Positions 5,264 to 5,332 of a stretch of DNA of 5,332 nucleotides are shown here, one piece after another. This DNA comes from an uncultured Bacilli bacterium (lineage in GTDB: Bacteria > Bacillota_I > Bacilli_A > RF39 > UBA660), in NCBI GenBank assembly GCA_947628725.1, contig CANRAQ010000064.1, positions 1 to 5,332 of the forward strand, given 5' to 3'. Within the stretch, counting starts at the first letter, position 1, and each line of letters starts with the position of its first letter. The translations under genes were made by a program, and so were the position numbers. A model generated the notes under the pieces. That model was not told the DNA's origin. It saw only the letters and a program-made list of their open reading frames with translations, and made no database searches.

Positions 5264-5332
5264 TATACTAAAAAAGTGGACAAGTATGATAGAATAGAAG
5301 ACAAGTAAAAAAGGAAGGAAGAAAGTTATGTG
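5262..5332 (+). mobile_element. Left end of an IS3-type insertion sequence (partial)
   Basis: Phage coding sequence stops and the text becomes TGTATACTAAAAAAGTGGAC followed by AAGTATGATAGAAT. A TG terminus, an A-rich tract and then GTGGACA resemble the ends of IS3/IS150-group elements (compare the AAAAAGTTGGACA block of IS150). A TATGAT box at 5285-5290 could be a -10 element, and AAGGAAGGA at 5311-5319 precedes an ATG at 5328. The exact terminus may differ by a few bases (5258 also starts with TG). The right end, the target duplication and the transposase lie outside the window. The family call rests on the terminal sequence only. Confidence 0.6.
5328..5332 (+). CDS. Presumed start of insertion-sequence transposase (OrfA), partial
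   Basis: A plus-strand ATG at 5328-5330 sits eight bases after the purine-rich ribosome binding site AAGGAAGGA, about 66 bases inside the element. That is where the first transposase frame of an IS3-type element normally begins. Only one codon and two bases are visible, so the product is inferred from position. Confidence 0.4.

Overview
The window is a piece of a contractile-tail (myovirus-type) prophage or related phage-tail locus. It most likely comes from a Firmicutes host, probably a moderately AT-rich Clostridia-type bacterium. That placement is inferred from strong AGGAGG-type ribosome binding sites, tail protein families typical of Firmicutes phages, and base composition; no marker gene fixes the species. 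All supported phage genes lie on the minus strand and read from right to left. They are packed with overlaps or short gaps of about 11 to 27 bases, which suggests a single late-gene operon. No internal promoter or terminator is visible.

Right edge (about 5262-5332): the sequence changes from phage to what looks like the end of an IS3-type insertion sequence. It has a TG terminus, an AAAAAAGTGGACA block, a good ribosome binding site and a plus-strand ATG just before the window stops. The phage gene it abuts survives here only as its last 30 or so codons. That remnant resembles the C-terminus of the XkdQ / gpD-like baseplate hub protein.

Baseplate block (5174-2708): in transcription order, a short Gp138-type OB-fold spike/puncturing protein, a gp25/DUF2634-type sheath initiator, a baseplate J-like wedge protein, and a YmfQ/XkdU-like (P2 gpI analogue) wedge protein. 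Together these build the hub and wedges from which the tail tube and sheath polymerise.

Fibre block (2693-294): four consecutive fibre or adhesin genes. They are a 138-aa protein with an NWFW-type N-terminus and a duplicated His/DGN motif; a 349-aa mosaic fibre with an IQIKRG N-terminus; a 130-aa paralogue with the same N-terminal motif; and a 160-aa AT-richer protein with an unassigned C-terminal domain. Short sequence modules recur between the first three genes, which indicates module shuffling.

Left edge (275-1): an 80-aa protein with one membrane segment followed by a coiled coil, of the kind found beside holin and endolysin genes. It is followed by the first five codons of a next gene that has a clear ribosome binding site, presumably the start of the lysis module. 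I see no CRISPR, tRNA, rRNA, diversity-generating retroelement or defence system. The most notable points are the insertion-sequence junction in the hub gene and the modular, split fibre block.
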